This document shows, piece after piece, positions 1 to 8,194 of a DNA stretch of 64,000 nucleotides. The stretch lies in the NCBI RefSeq assembly GCF_000515115.1, contig NZ_AZXF01000011.1, forward strand, positions 62,001 through 126,000, in the 5' to 3' direction. The notes beneath the pieces were generated by a model that saw only the letters and a list, made by a program, of their open reading frames with translations, made no database searches and was not told the DNA's origin. The DNA comes from Nocardiopsis sp. CNT312 (GTDB lineage: Bacteria; Actinomycetota; Actinomycetes; Streptosporangiales; Streptosporangiaceae). How positions within the stretch are numbered: position 1 is the first letter of the stretch; each line of letters opens with the position of its first letter. Position numbers and translations under genes: made by a program.

Positions 1-537
1 GGTCCTGTTCCCGGCGAGGGGGTGGCTGCGGCCGACGACGGTGAGGACCTCGTAGTTGAGGATGGTCTGGCCGCTCAGTCCCGCGTCGAACTCTCGCTCC
101 GGTCCGATGGCCACGTCCACGGCGCGTTCGCGCAGCAGCTCGTCGAACCGCCCGGTGTTGTGCACGCTCAGTTCGACGTCGAGGTCGTCGGCGCGGGAGA
201 CGAAGAGGTCGAGGAGGCCGGGCGCGGCGTACTCGGCGAACACGCTGGAGGTGGCCACGCGCAGCAGGCGGGAGCGGTGCCGGGCCTGGCTGACCTCGCG
301 CAGGGTGCGGTCCTGCAACCCGAGCAGTTCGATGGCGCGCACCGCCAGGCGGAGCCCGCCGGGGGTGAAGGACAGTCCCGCCGCGGTGGGGACGAAGAGG
401 CGGTCGTCGAAGGTCTTGCGGAGTTTGCCGATGTGCAGCGAGACGGCAGCTTCGGAGACGTCGAGTTCGCGGGCCGCGCGTTTGACCGATCCGAGGCGGG
501 CGACCGCGGAGTAGGCGCGGAGTTGTGTGGGGGTCAT
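1..537 (-). CDS. LysR-family transcriptional regulator (C-terminus cut by window edge)
   Basis: The reverse strand reads MTPTQLRAYSAVARLGSVKR from an ATG at 537 and stays open to base 1, about 179 codons. Residues 1-60 form the winged helix-turn-helix of LysR regulators (AVSLHIGKLRKTFDDRLF is the recognition-helix region) and the start of the effector-binding domain follows. It is transcribed away from the beta-lactamase gene at 870, the same divergent arrangement as the BlaA activator and its beta-lactamase in Streptomyces cacaoi, so it may control that gene. That link is inferred from position only. Other LysR subfamilies (e.g. CbbR/CutR-like) remain possible because the ligand domain is missing. 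Confidence 0.9.
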   Translation of the reverse strand, partial: MTPTQLRAYSAVARLGSVKRAARELDVSEAAVSLHIGKLRKTFDDRLFVPTAAGLSFTPGGLRLAVRAIELLGLQDRTLREVSQARHRSRLLRVATSSVFAEYAAPGLLDLFVSRADDLDVELSVHNTGRFDELLRERAVDVAIGPEREFDAGLSGQTILNYEVLTVVGRSHPLAGNRT

Positions 538-704
538 CGGGGCGTGGGGCGTCCTCAGCTCAGCGCACGGTGCGGGCCGTGCGGGCACTCCGGGCGGGGG
601 CCGATGCGGGGGTGGGCCGTCGCGTCCGGAGCCGGGGGGTCTGTGGCCTCTCAAACAGTGATGCGCGCCATACTAGAAAGGACCCAACCGCCCCGCAAGT
701 GACA

Positions 705-733
705 TTGTTCCCTAAAGGGACATTAGGTATTAA
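705..733 (+). promoter_or_regulatory. bla: Candidate beta-lactamase promoter with operator-like inverted repeat
   Basis: The 332-base gap between the LysR gene and the beta-lactamase is AT-richer than its surroundings around 690-760. A -35-like TTGTTC (705-710) and a -10-like TATTAA (728-733) are 17 bases apart. Between them lies the inverted repeat TCCCT-AA-AGGGA (709-720), a plausible regulator site. The implied leader RNA would be about 130 bases. I see no other gene in 538-869. Inferred from sequence only. Confidence 0.45.
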
Positions 734-869
734 AACCCTTGAAATCTACATAAGGTACCCCGAGCTCTGTTCGAAGGCAGGGGACACGCGGGACCGGCAC
801 CGTCGACACCGCGCGGACCGGCCGCGAGACTGCACAGGGTGACCGTCCGGCGGCTGAGGAGGTGGCGCG

Positions 870-1817
870 GTGCTGCGGCCCACGACCCCGCGAACGGCAC
901 GGGCGGCCTTGGCCGCGACCGCTCTGGCCGCGCTCAGCGGCTGTACCCCTCTGTACGGGCCCGCCGACCCCCTCGACCCATCGCCTCCGGTGACGAGCGC
1001 CGAGTCGGCCCAACCGACGGATCCGCCCGAACCCCTCCGCAGGGACGCGGAGTTCGCCCGGCTGGAGGAGGACTTCGACGCCCGGCTCGGCGTCTACGCC
1101 CTCGACACCGCCACCGGCCGGACGGTCGAGTACCGCCCCGACGACCGGTTCGCCCACTGCTCCACCTTCAAGGTCCTGGCCTTCGGTGCCGTGCTGAAGC
1201 GGACCCCGGTCGCGGAACTCGACCGGGTCGTGACGTTCGACCGCTCCGACCTGGTCTTCCACTCCCCCGTCGCACAGGGGCACGTGTCCACCGGAATGAC
1301 GCTGCGCGAACTCGGCGACGCCGCCCTGCGCTACAGCGACAACACCGCCTCCAACCTGCTCCTGGAGGAGCTGGGCGGCCCCGACGCCCTGAACGGGGCC
1401 CTGCGGGAGATCGGCGACGAGACCACCCGTGTGGACCGCTTCGCCCCGGAGATGGCCCAGGCCCTGCCCGGCGACACCCGCGACACCAGCACCCCGCGCG
1501 CGATGGCCACCAGCCTGCACGCGTTCGCCCTCGGCGACGTCCTGTCCGAGGCCGGACGCACCGTCCTCGTGGACATGATGCGCGCCAACACCACTGGAGA
1601 CGGCCTCATCCGGGCCGGGGTCCCCGAGAACTGGGAGGTCGGCGACAAGTCCGGTGCCTGCGGCTACGGCACCCGCCATGACCTCGGCCTGGTGTGGCCG
1701 CCCGGGGGCGAACCCGTCGTCCTCGCGGTGATGTCGGGCCGCGACGAGGCGGGCGCGGCCTACGACGACGCCCTGGTCGCGCAGGCCGCGGCGCAGGCGG
1801 TCGGGGCCCTGGCCTAG
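870..1817 (+). CDS. bla: Class A serine beta-lactamase, lipoprotein type
   Basis: Hydrolyses beta-lactam rings outside the membrane. The 315-residue protein has a signal sequence ending in lipobox LSGC (Cys25), so it is probably a lipoprotein. Class A motifs are present in order: STFK with nucleophile Ser98 and Lys101 (preceded by Cys97, as in many Streptomyces enzymes), SDN in YSDNTASN, the omega-loop glutamate in FAPEMAQALPGDTRDTSTP, and KSG (DKSGACGYGT) in place of KTG. GTG start at 870 is supported by GAGGAGG at 856-862. The divergent LysR gene upstream may regulate it. Length is slightly above the usual 285-300 because of the Pro/Asp-rich linker after the lipobox. Confidence 0.95.
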   Translation: MLRPTTPRTARAALAATALAALSGCTPLYGPADPLDPSPPVTSAESAQPTDPPEPLRRDAEFARLEEDFDARLGVYALDTATGRTVEYRPDDRFAHCSTFKVLAFGAVLKRTPVAELDRVVTFDRSDLVFHSPVAQGHVSTGMTLRELGDAALRYSDNTASNLLLEELGGPDALNGALREIGDETTRVDRFAPEMAQALPGDTRDTSTPRAMATSLHAFALGDVLSEAGRTVLVDMMRANTTGDGLIRAGVPENWEVGDKSGACGYGTRHDLGLVWPPGGEPVVLAVMSGRDEAGAAYDDALVAQAAAQAVGALA

Positions 1818-1882
1818 TCCGGACGCGGCCCCGCCACGAGCGCACGAACCGTGCCGTGTCCGCCCCGAGCCCGGGGAACAGC

Positions 1883-2293
1883 GTGCGCACCGGCCCCCGT
1901 TGGACCGCGACGGCCTTCCGCGCCGTGGCCGTCCTCGAAGCCTTCACCTGGGCCGGCCTGCTCATCGGCGTGGCCTTCAAGTACCCGGTCAACGGCGAGG
2001 AGACGGGCGTGCACGTCTGCGGCCCGCTGCACGGCGCGGCGTTCATGGCCTACGTCCCGCTGACGCTGGCCGCGGCGCTCCCTCTGCGCTGGGGCGCGCG
2101 GCCCACACTGGTGGCACTGTCCACCTCCGTGCCCCCGCTGTGCACACTGGCCGCGGACCGGTGGCTGCACCGCACCGGCCTGCTGGCCCCGGGCCAGCCG
2201 GAGCGGGAACCCCGGCCGGTCTCCTCACGGATCCGGGCACGGGAGATCCGTGCCCGGAACGCGCCGATACTCAGTTCTGCGCGCACACGATGA
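1883..2293 (+). CDS. DUF3817 family small integral membrane protein
   Basis: A 136-residue protein with three hydrophobic helices (FRAVAVLEAFTWAGLLIGVA, the segment around AAFMAYVPLTLAAALPL, and a third around TLVALSTSVPPLCTLA). The family's lysine-proline pair KYP and a conserved HG-type turn (GPLHGAAF) are present. DUF3817 proteins are actinobacterial membrane proteins of unknown function. GTG at 1883 has GGGGAA four bases upstream. An in-frame GTG at 1856 is the alternative start but lacks a ribosome site. The last 35 codons are hydrophilic, contain the hairpin at 2232-2258, and run antisense over the end of the next gene, so the tail may not be important. Confidence 0.75.
   Translation: MRTGPRWTATAFRAVAVLEAFTWAGLLIGVAFKYPVNGEETGVHVCGPLHGAAFMAYVPLTLAAALPLRWGARPTLVALSTSVPPLCTLAADRWLHRTGLLAPGQPEREPRPVSSRIRAREIRARNAPILSSARTR
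2232..2258. terminator. Hairpin terminator between converging genes
   Basis: Perfect 11-base stem TCCGGGCACGG / CCGTGCCCGGA with a 5-base loop. It lies inside the 3' codons of the DUF3817 gene and just past the stop of the small secreted peptide gene on the other strand, so it could terminate both. No U-tract, as is common in high-GC actinomycetes. Confidence 0.6.
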
Positions 2294-2417
2294 TGGTGCC
2301 GCAACCGGGGCCGTCGATGATTCGGGGCCCGTCGGCCGAAGCCGGACCGATGGCCGCAGCGGCCATTCCGGCGGAGACGAAAACGGCGACGGCGGCGCGC
2401 GCGACGATCTTCTTCAC
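2271..2417 (-). CDS. Small secreted peptide, 48 residues
   Basis: GTG at 2417 is preceded by a strong GAGGAG site 6 bases upstream. The product starts with KK followed by a hydrophobic core (IVARAAVAVFVSAGMAAAA) and a likely signal-peptidase site after PASA. The mature peptide would be only about 20 residues, with two cysteines (GCGTIIVC) that could form a disulfide, ending CAQN. The 3' end overlaps the converging DUF3817 frame by 23 bases. Short exported two-cysteine peptides of this kind are common in actinomycetes. Function unknown. Confidence 0.7.
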   Translation of the reverse strand: MKKIVARAAVAVFVSAGMAAAAIGPASADGPRIIDGPGCGTIIVCAQN

Positions 2418-2704
2418 TGCATTCTCCTCACATCTGCGGAATCGAACCCAGTGCCGCAGCCGACAGCAGAAACACCCCCTGAACAGGAAGTTCAAAGGAT
2501 TCTCCAGCCACAGCACGCCCGACGGCACACTTCACGGAAATCATTGCGCCATCGAATTCAAAAAATGAAAAGAGTCGTTCCACCCGGAAAATAATCCGAA
2601 CGAATAAAAAGCAATCGTATCCACCGAAGAATCGTCGGAACAAGGCGTGGGAACGAAACTGCCGGTGCGCGCGGCGAACCTGCCGCCGCGTTCCCGGCGA
2701 GCGC

Positions 2705-2740
2705 GGCGGTGCCTCCCGGCCCCACCCGGGAGGCACCGCC
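2705..2740. terminator. Terminator of spo0M
   Basis: Perfect 15-base stem (2705-2719 pairs with 2726-2740) with a 6-base loop, six bases beyond the spo0M stop codon. Strong rho-independent-like hairpin without a U-tract. Confidence 0.8.
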
Positions 2741-2746
2741 CTACGG

Positions 2747-3553
2747 TCAAGCGCCCTGGGCGGCCTTGGCGTCGAGCCACTCCCGGAACCGTCCGGTGAT
2801 CGCCTCGGGGTCGACGCTGCCGTGTTCGACACTCAGGCGCAGCGGCTCCTCCCCGCCCCCGCCAAGGAGTGCGCCCGGCTCCTTGTCGAACTCCAGTACC
2901 ACGTCCACACCCGCGTCATCGGTGAAGAAGCTCAGCTCCAGCGAGTCCAGCCCCGCGTACTGCTCCGAGGCCCCGAACACGAATTCCTGGTAGAAGGGCA
3001 GCTTCTGGCGGGCACCACTGACCTCACCCTTCTCCAGGTCGCTGCCGCGCATCTCGAATCCCAGGGCGATGAGCGCCTCCAGGACCGCGGCCTGGGCGGG
3101 CAGCGGCGTGATGCTCAGCGGGTCGACGTCCTTCCGGTCGATGGCGTTGTCCATGGCCACGCTGGTGTTGAGGCCGACGTAGTCCAGGAACCGGATGCTG
3201 TTGAACGAGGTGACCGGCGCCTCCATGGGGATGGCCAGTTCGAAGGGCAGCTCCAGCTCCTGCCCCGGCTCCAGCGTCACCACCGCCTCGCTGACGGCGT
3301 TCTTGGCGACCACCACGTCGACGTTGAGCTCGCGCTTGGACTTCTCACCTTCGAGGTTCTTGTAGGTGATGTCCTTCTCCACGGTGGCGCGCAGGCCGAC
3401 GGTGACACCTTCGACGGTCTGGGCGACCTTGCCCGCGGTGACCTTGATGGTGCCGGAGACGGTACCGCCCGGCTCGACGCGATCGCTGTCCAGCGTGGAC
3501 TCCACGGTGGCTCCGCCGATGCCGACGGTCGCGAGCATGCGCTTGAAGTTCAC
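2747..3553 (-). CDS. spo0M: Sporulation-control protein Spo0M family
   Basis: 268-residue cytosolic protein with the arrestin-like double beta-sandwich sequence of Spo0M (MNFKRMLATVGIGGATVEST at the start, VEPGGTVSGTIKV and LEPGQELELPFELAIPMEAP further on). Spo0M influences sporulation and cell division in Bacillus; in actinomycetes its role is little known. The GTG start at 3553 has GAGGAAAG about 7 bases upstream. It is a single-gene unit, closed by the hairpin at 2705-2740, with the CRISPR array behind its promoter side. Confidence 0.9.
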   Translation of the reverse strand: MNFKRMLATVGIGGATVESTLDSDRVEPGGTVSGTIKVTAGKVAQTVEGVTVGLRATVEKDITYKNLEGEKSKRELNVDVVVAKNAVSEAVVTLEPGQELELPFELAIPMEAPVTSFNSIRFLDYVGLNTSVAMDNAIDRKDVDPLSITPLPAQAAVLEALIALGFEMRGSDLEKGEVSGARQKLPFYQEFVFGASEQYAGLDSLELSFFTDDAGVDVVLEFDKEPGALLGGGGEEPLRLSVEHGSVDPEAITGRFREWLDAKAAQGA

Positions 3554-3693
3554 GAAGCTCTTTCCTCAGGCCCGTGCTGCCCCTGAGCGCCGCACGGGAC
3601 AGGGGACCGGTATGGGGGTTTTCGGGGGAAACGGGCGCTCCTCCCCAGGATGCCGTGTCGGAGACCGACAGGGAACCACCGGCGTCCCCGTCC

Positions 3694-4148
3694 GCCGTAT
3701 CCCCGCGTGCGCGGGGAGCAGGCGGGCAAGCGCATGCGCGCCCGGTGGCGCAAGGGTCCATCCCCGCGTGCGCGGGGAGCAGTGGTCAAGAAAATCCGTC
3801 CATAGCTCGGATGGAGGTCCATCCCCGCGTGCGCGGGGAGCAGCAGTCACTCGACCCGAGGTCAGCACTATATATAGGTCCATCCCCGCGTGCGCGGGGA
3901 GCAGCACCACCGCGACGTCCACCTGGGCAACGTGGTGGGTCCATCCCCGCGTGCGCGGGGAGCAGGAGTCGGGTCACCCGACGCCGGACGTATACCAAGG
4001 TCCATCCCCGCGTGCGCGGGGAGCAGGATGACGAACTGGGCCACGTCCATCGGCCCGGAGGTCCATCCCCGCGTGCGCGGGGAGCAGCCTCGGAGGCGGT
4101 CTCGTTGATGGGCAGCGGTGGGTCCATCCCCGCGTGCGCGGGGAGCAG
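3694..4148 (-). CRISPR. CRISPR array, type I-E-like, 8 repeats and 7 spacers, no cas genes nearby
   Basis: Repeats of 28 bases start at 3694, 3755, 3816, 3877, 3938, 3999, 4060 and 4121, exactly 61 bases apart, with seven 33-base spacers. Seven repeats are identical. The first on the plus strand (3694-3721) differs at positions 2-5. The repeat core CCCCGCGTGCGCGGGG is the inverted stem. Read on the minus strand the repeat begins CTGCTCCCCGCG and ends GATGGACC, matching the orientation of type I-E repeats. The degenerate terminal repeat on the left marks the old end, so the leader is on the right and transcription runs leftward. No cas1-cas2 or Cascade gene lies in the window, so function depends on cas genes elsewhere. 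Confidence 0.97.
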
Positions 4149-4259
4149 CCTTATTGACCTGGGACTTTATATCGCCAGACAGCCCGAATCTGCAAGTTGT
4201 CGAAAAACAGACACAGAGACCAAACCCCCCACAAACCACAAATAACCCACTCTACTTTC
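4149..4259 (-). promoter_or_regulatory. Candidate CRISPR leader
   Basis: This AT-richer stretch directly right of the newest repeat carries runs of A/T on one strand (ACCAAACCCCCCACAAACCA on plus, T/G-rich on minus) and lies where the leader must be if transcription runs leftward. It ends at the hairpin 4260-4286. Assignment rests on array polarity and composition, and I could not identify a clear -10/-35 pair. Confidence 0.6.
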
Positions 4260-4286
4260 GGCTGGTGCCCGTGGTGGGCACCAGCC
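4260..4286. repeat. Perfect inverted repeat bounding the CRISPR leader
   Basis: GGCTGGTGCCC and GGGCACCAGCC form an 11-base stem around a 5-base loop. It could terminate the decayed gene on its right (stop at 4297-4299, minus strand) before transcription enters the CRISPR leader. Confidence 0.6.
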
Positions 4287-4296
4287 TGGCCACCGC

Positions 4297-4421
4297 CTAC
4301 AGCCACACGAGCTCGGCACGCAACCGTCGGGCAACTCCATTCCCCAGGCGAACGCCCTCCCCTTGTGCTCGCCCCGGGTCAGTCGCAGCTCGAAGAACTC
4401 CGCGCCGGGCTCGTGGTACAC
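4297..4421 (-). pseudogene. Remnant of a small unidentified gene
   Basis: The minus strand encodes VYHEPGAEFFELRLTRGEHK followed by GRAFAWGMELPDG, which reads like a real conserved protein. Shifting one frame after PDG gives RLRAELVWL and then a TAG stop at 4297-4299. This suggests a frameshifted 3' end of a small gene. I do not recognise the family, and no convincing start or upstream part is visible up to 4568. Confidence 0.35.
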
Positions 4422-4568
4422 AGAAGTTTTCAAGAAGGAACATTCACGAAGTGAGCATGAGCCCCGAAGGGAGCATGGTATCGGCCAGATCCGGGAGGAG
4501 GCATCACGCAAGAAAAGGACTCTCCCCTGAATAAGGATGAAAGCCACGAAAGACACCATCAACAGAAC

Positions 4569-4606
4569 ACCGTGCGGCCCCGCCGGTCTCGGCGGGGCCG
4601 CACGGT
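4569..4606. terminator. Terminator of the rhamnose operon
   Basis: Perfect 16-base stem (4569-4584 with 4591-4606) around a 6-base loop, 11 bases past the rhaB stop codon. One of the strongest hairpins in the window. Confidence 0.85.
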
Positions 4607-4616
4607 GCGGGCGCGG

Positions 4617-6110
4617 TCAGGGCCAGAGGCGCTTGTGAGCCTCGTCCCAGTGCCGCGTATCGCCGGACGGTTCGTACCGGCGGGTCTCGGTGGAGGCGGC
4701 GACGATCCGGCGCAGCTCGGCCAGGTCCCCGCTGACCGCCCCCACGGCGCGGGCCTGCACCAGGATGTTGCCGATCGCGGCGCCCTCGGTCGGCCCCGCG
4801 ACGACGGGCAGCCCGGTGGCGTCCGCCGTCAACTGGCACAGCAGGGTGTTCAGCGAGCCCCCGCCGACCATGTGCACCACGTCGACCGTCTTGCCGCTGA
4901 GCTCGGCGGCCTGGTGGACGGCCCGGCGGTAGGACAGGGCCAGCGAGTCCACCACGCACCGGGCGACCTCGGCGTCGGTGGAGGGCGGGCGCTGCCCGGT
5001 CTCGGCCGCCAGCTCGGCCAGACGCGCGGGCATGTCGCCCGGCGGCAGAAAGCGCGGGTCGTTCACGTCCAGCACGCACGACAGCGCGGGCAGCCGGGCG
5101 GCGCGCTCCAGCAGGTCGGGCAGGTCCACCCCGTGCCCGCGCTCGCGCCAGGTGCGCTGGGACTCCGAGAGCACCCACAACCCCATGACGTTGCGCAGGT
5201 AGCGGACCGTGCCGTCCACGCCCAGCTCGTTGGTGAAGTTGGCGGCCCGGCTCTCCTCGGTACGCACCGGCCCGTCCAGCTCCACCCCCACCAGCGACCA
5301 CGTCCCACTGGAGATGTAGGCGAAGTTCGGGGTGGTCGCGGGCACCGCCGCCACGGCCGCGGCCGTGTCGTGGGAGCCGACGGCGACGAGCGGCGCCCCC
5401 GCGGCCGCTCCCACCGACTCCCGGCCGAGCAGCGGACCCACGACCGTCCCGGGCTCCACCAGGGGCGGCAGCAGGCCGCGCACGGGCACCCCGAACGGGC
5501 CCTCCAGCACGTCCAGGCAGGCGTCCGCCCAGGTGCGGGCGCGCACGTCGACCAGGCCCGTGGTGGAGGCGTTGGTCAGCTCGGCCGCCTTCTCCCCGGT
5601 CAGCCAGTACCCCAGCAGGTCCGGGATGAGCAGCAGGTCGCGCGCGGCGGCCAGTTGGGCGTCACCAGAGGCGGCGGCCAACTGGAACACCGTGTTGAAC
5701 GGCTGCACCTGGAGCCCGTTGACCGCGTACATCCGGGCGGCGGGCAGCCACTCGAACACGTGCTCCGGCGCACTCTCGGTACGGGCGTCCCGGTAGTTGA
5801 CCGGGTTGCCCAGGAGCGCTCCGTCGGCGTCCAGCAGGCCGTAGTCCACCGCCCAGGAGTCGATGCCCACCGAGTCGAGACGGCCGTGCGCCCCGGCGGC
5901 GCGGCGCAGCCCCGCCAAGACCCCCCGGTACAGGGACAGGATGTCCCAGTGCAGGGTGTCCCGCCCCCGGGAGGGGACGGAGACCGGGCCGTTGGGGAAG
6001 CGCGCCGCCTCCTCGGTGCGCACCCGCCCGCCCTCCAGGCGGCCGGTGATGACCCGGCCACTGGAGGCGCCGAGGTCGACCGCGGCGTGGACGGTGTGCC
6101 CCGCGCTCAT
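4617..6110 (-). CDS. rhaB: L-rhamnulokinase RhaB
   Basis: Phosphorylates L-rhamnulose to rhamnulose-1-phosphate with ATP, the second step of L-rhamnose breakdown, in the cytosol. The 497-residue protein is an FGGY-family kinase: N-terminal phosphate-binding motif DLGASSGRV, the substrate segment GIDSWAVDYGLLD, SSGTWSLVGVELD in the second half and the ATP-domain glycine motif MVGGGSLNTLLCQ. Its ATG at 6110 overlaps the rhaD stop as ATGA, so the two are translationally coupled. It is the last gene of rhaI-rhaD-rhaB, followed by the hairpin at 4569. Confidence 0.95.
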   Translation of the reverse strand: MSAGHTVHAAVDLGASSGRVITGRLEGGRVRTEEAARFPNGPVSVPSRGRDTLHWDILSLYRGVLAGLRRAAGAHGRLDSVGIDSWAVDYGLLDADGALLGNPVNYRDARTESAPEHVFEWLPAARMYAVNGLQVQPFNTVFQLAAASGDAQLAAARDLLLIPDLLGYWLTGEKAAELTNASTTGLVDVRARTWADACLDVLEGPFGVPVRGLLPPLVEPGTVVGPLLGRESVGAAAGAPLVAVGSHDTAAAVAAVPATTPNFAYISSGTWSLVGVELDGPVRTEESRAANFTNELGVDGTVRYLRNVMGLWVLSESQRTWRERGHGVDLPDLLERAARLPALSCVLDVNDPRFLPPGDMPARLAELAAETGQRPPSTDAEVARCVVDSLALSYRRAVHQAAELSGKTVDVVHMVGGGSLNTLLCQLTADATGLPVVAGPTEGAAIGNILVQARAVGAVSGDLAELRRIVAASTETRRYEPSGDTRHWDEAHKRLWP

Positions 6111-8194
6111 CGCAGGAACGCGGCGGCCACGCCGCTGTCGACGGGGATGTGCAGGCCGGTGGTGTGTGACAGCTCCCCTGCGGTCAGCGCGAACACCGCG
6201 TTGGCGACGTGCTCGGGCAGGACCTCCTTGCCCAGGAGGGTGCGCTTGGCGTAGAAGGAGCCCAGGTCCTCCTCCTTGACCCCGTACACGGCGGCGCGCT
6301 TGGCACCCCAGCCGCCGGCGAAGATGCCCGAGCCGCGGACCACGCCGTCGGGGTTGATGCCGTTGACGCGGATGCCGTCCTCGCCGAGTTCGGCGGCCAG
6401 CAGGCGGACCTGGTGGGCCTGGTCGGCCTTGACCGAGGAGTAGGCGATGTTCTTGGGGCCGGCGAACACCGCGTTCTTGGAGGAGATGTAGACGATGTCG
6501 CCGCCCATACCCTGCTCCTTCATGACCCGGGCGGCCTCGCGGGAGACGAGGAAGGAGCCCTTGGCCATGACGTCGTGCTGGAGGTCCCAGTCGCGCTCGG
6601 TGGTCTCCAGCAGCGGCTTGGAGATGGACAGTCCGGCGTTGTTGACCACCAGGTCCACCCCGCCGAAGGCCAGGGCGGCCTCGGCAAAGGCGGCGGCCAC
6701 GGCGGAGCCGTCGCTGACGTCGGCGGCCACACCCACGGCGACGTCGGACGAGCCGATCCCGGCAGCGGCCTCCCGGGCCTTGTCCGCGTCCAGGTCGGCC
6801 ACGACCACGCAGGCGCCCTCGGCGGCCAGACGGGCGGCGATGGCCTTGCCGATACCGCTGGCGGCACCGGTCACCAGGGCGACGCGGGTGGCCAGGGGCT
6901 TGGGCTTGGGCATCCGCTGGAGCTTGGCCTCCTCAAGGGACCAGTACTCGATACGGAACTTCTCCGACTCCTCGATGGGCGTGTAGGCGGAGACGGCCTC
7001 GGCGCCGCGCATCACGTTGATGGCGTTGACGTAGAACTCTCCGGCCACGCGCGCGGTCTTGGCGTCCTTGCCGAAGGAGAACATGCCCACACCCGGCACG
7101 AGCACGATCGCGGGGTCGGCGCCGCGCATGGCGGGGCTGTCCTCGGTGGCGTGGCGCTCGTAGTAGGCGCGGTAGTCGGCGCGGTACTCCTCGTGGAGCT
7201 GGCCCAGGCGCTCGACGGCCCGCTCCAGCGGGGCGTCGGCGGGCAGGTCCAGGACCATCGGGCGGACCTTGGTGCGCAGGAAGTGGTCCGGGCAGGAGGT
7301 GCCCAGCGCGGCTAGGCGCGGGTGCTCGGCACCCTCCAGGAAGTCGAGGACGACCTCGCTGTCGGTGAAGCGGCCCACCTGCGGGTGGTCGGTGGAGGCC
7401 AGGCCGCGGATGACCGGGGCCAGGGCGGCGGCGCGCTCGCGGCGCTGGGCCTCGGGCAGCGCGCCGTAGCCGGCCAGCTTGGCACCGAAGGGCTCGGGGC
7501 GGCCCTTGTCCCGGAGGAACCGCTCGGCGGTGCGGATGATCTCCAGGGAGTTGGCCTGGCACTGCTCGCTGCTCTGGCCCCAGGCAGTGATGCCGTGGCC
7601 GCCCAGGACGGCACCGATGGCCTGCGGGTTCTCCTCGGCGATCTTGGCGATGTCCAGGCCGAGCTGGAAGCCGGGACGGCGCCAGGGCACCCACACGACA
7701 CGGTCGCCGAAGCACTCCGCGGTGAGCTTCTCGCCGTCGGCTGCGGTGGCCAGGGCGATACCTGAGTCGGGGTGCAGGTGGTCCACGTGCGGAGCGCGCA
7801 CGAGGCCGTGCATGGCGGTGTCGATGGAGGGTGCCGCCCCGCCCTTGCCGAAGAGGCAGTGGTCGAAGGCGGCGACCATCTCGTCCTCGCGCTCCTCGCC
7901 CGGGTAGACGTCCACGAGGGCGTGGAGCCGGTCCAGGCGGAGCACGGCCAGGCCGTCCTCGGTGAGGGTGCCCAGATCGCCGCCGGAGCCCTTCACCCAC
8001 AGCAGGTCGACGGGCTTTCCGGTAACGGGGTCGGTCCTGGTCCCGGCGGCGGAGGTGTTGCCGCCGGCGAAGTTGGTGTTGCGCGGGTCGGCGCCCAGCG
8101 CGTTGCTGCGCTCGATGAGGTCTGCGACGACGTCGTCGGCCACGGTGCTCCCCTGTTCGGTGTGGTCGGAGTTGTGCGGAGTGCGCTCGCTCAT
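6107..8194 (-). CDS. rhaD: Bifunctional rhamnulose-1-phosphate aldolase / lactaldehyde dehydrogenase
   Basis: A fusion protein of about 695 residues. The N-terminal ~430 residues are a class II (zinc) aldolase that splits rhamnulose-1-phosphate into DHAP and L-lactaldehyde (NTNFAGGNTS, VKGSGGDLGTL). The C-terminal ~260 residues are a short-chain dehydrogenase with the Rossmann motif TGAASGIGKA and catalytic YSSVK, expected to oxidise lactaldehyde to lactate. This RhaD-ADH architecture is known in actinobacteria and some bacilli. The ATG at 8194 overlaps the rhaI stop (ATGA) and is preferred over an in-frame GTG at 8203. The stop overlaps rhaB. Confidence 0.95.
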   Translation of the reverse strand: MSERTPHNSDHTEQGSTVADDVVADLIERSNALGADPRNTNFAGGNTSAAGTRTDPVTGKPVDLLWVKGSGGDLGTLTEDGLAVLRLDRLHALVDVYPGEEREDEMVAAFDHCLFGKGGAAPSIDTAMHGLVRAPHVDHLHPDSGIALATAADGEKLTAECFGDRVVWVPWRRPGFQLGLDIAKIAEENPQAIGAVLGGHGITAWGQSSEQCQANSLEIIRTAERFLRDKGRPEPFGAKLAGYGALPEAQRRERAAALAPVIRGLASTDHPQVGRFTDSEVVLDFLEGAEHPRLAALGTSCPDHFLRTKVRPMVLDLPADAPLERAVERLGQLHEEYRADYRAYYERHATEDSPAMRGADPAIVLVPGVGMFSFGKDAKTARVAGEFYVNAINVMRGAEAVSAYTPIEESEKFRIEYWSLEEAKLQRMPKPKPLATRVALVTGAASGIGKAIAARLAAEGACVVVADLDADKAREAAAGIGSSDVAVGVAADVSDGSAVAAAFAEAALAFGGVDLVVNNAGLSISKPLLETTERDWDLQHDVMAKGSFLVSREAARVMKEQGMGGDIVYISSKNAVFAGPKNIAYSSVKADQAHQVRLLAAELGEDGIRVNGINPDGVVRGSGIFAGGWGAKRAAVYGVKEEDLGSFYAKRTLLGKEVLPEHVANAVFALTAGELSHTTGLHIPVDSGVAAAFLR

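Noticed and set aside
3566-4245. Several open frames on both strands spanning the CRISPR repeats
   Set aside because: Their products are periodic repeats such as SIPACAGSS or APRARGDG, translations of the CRISPR array itself.
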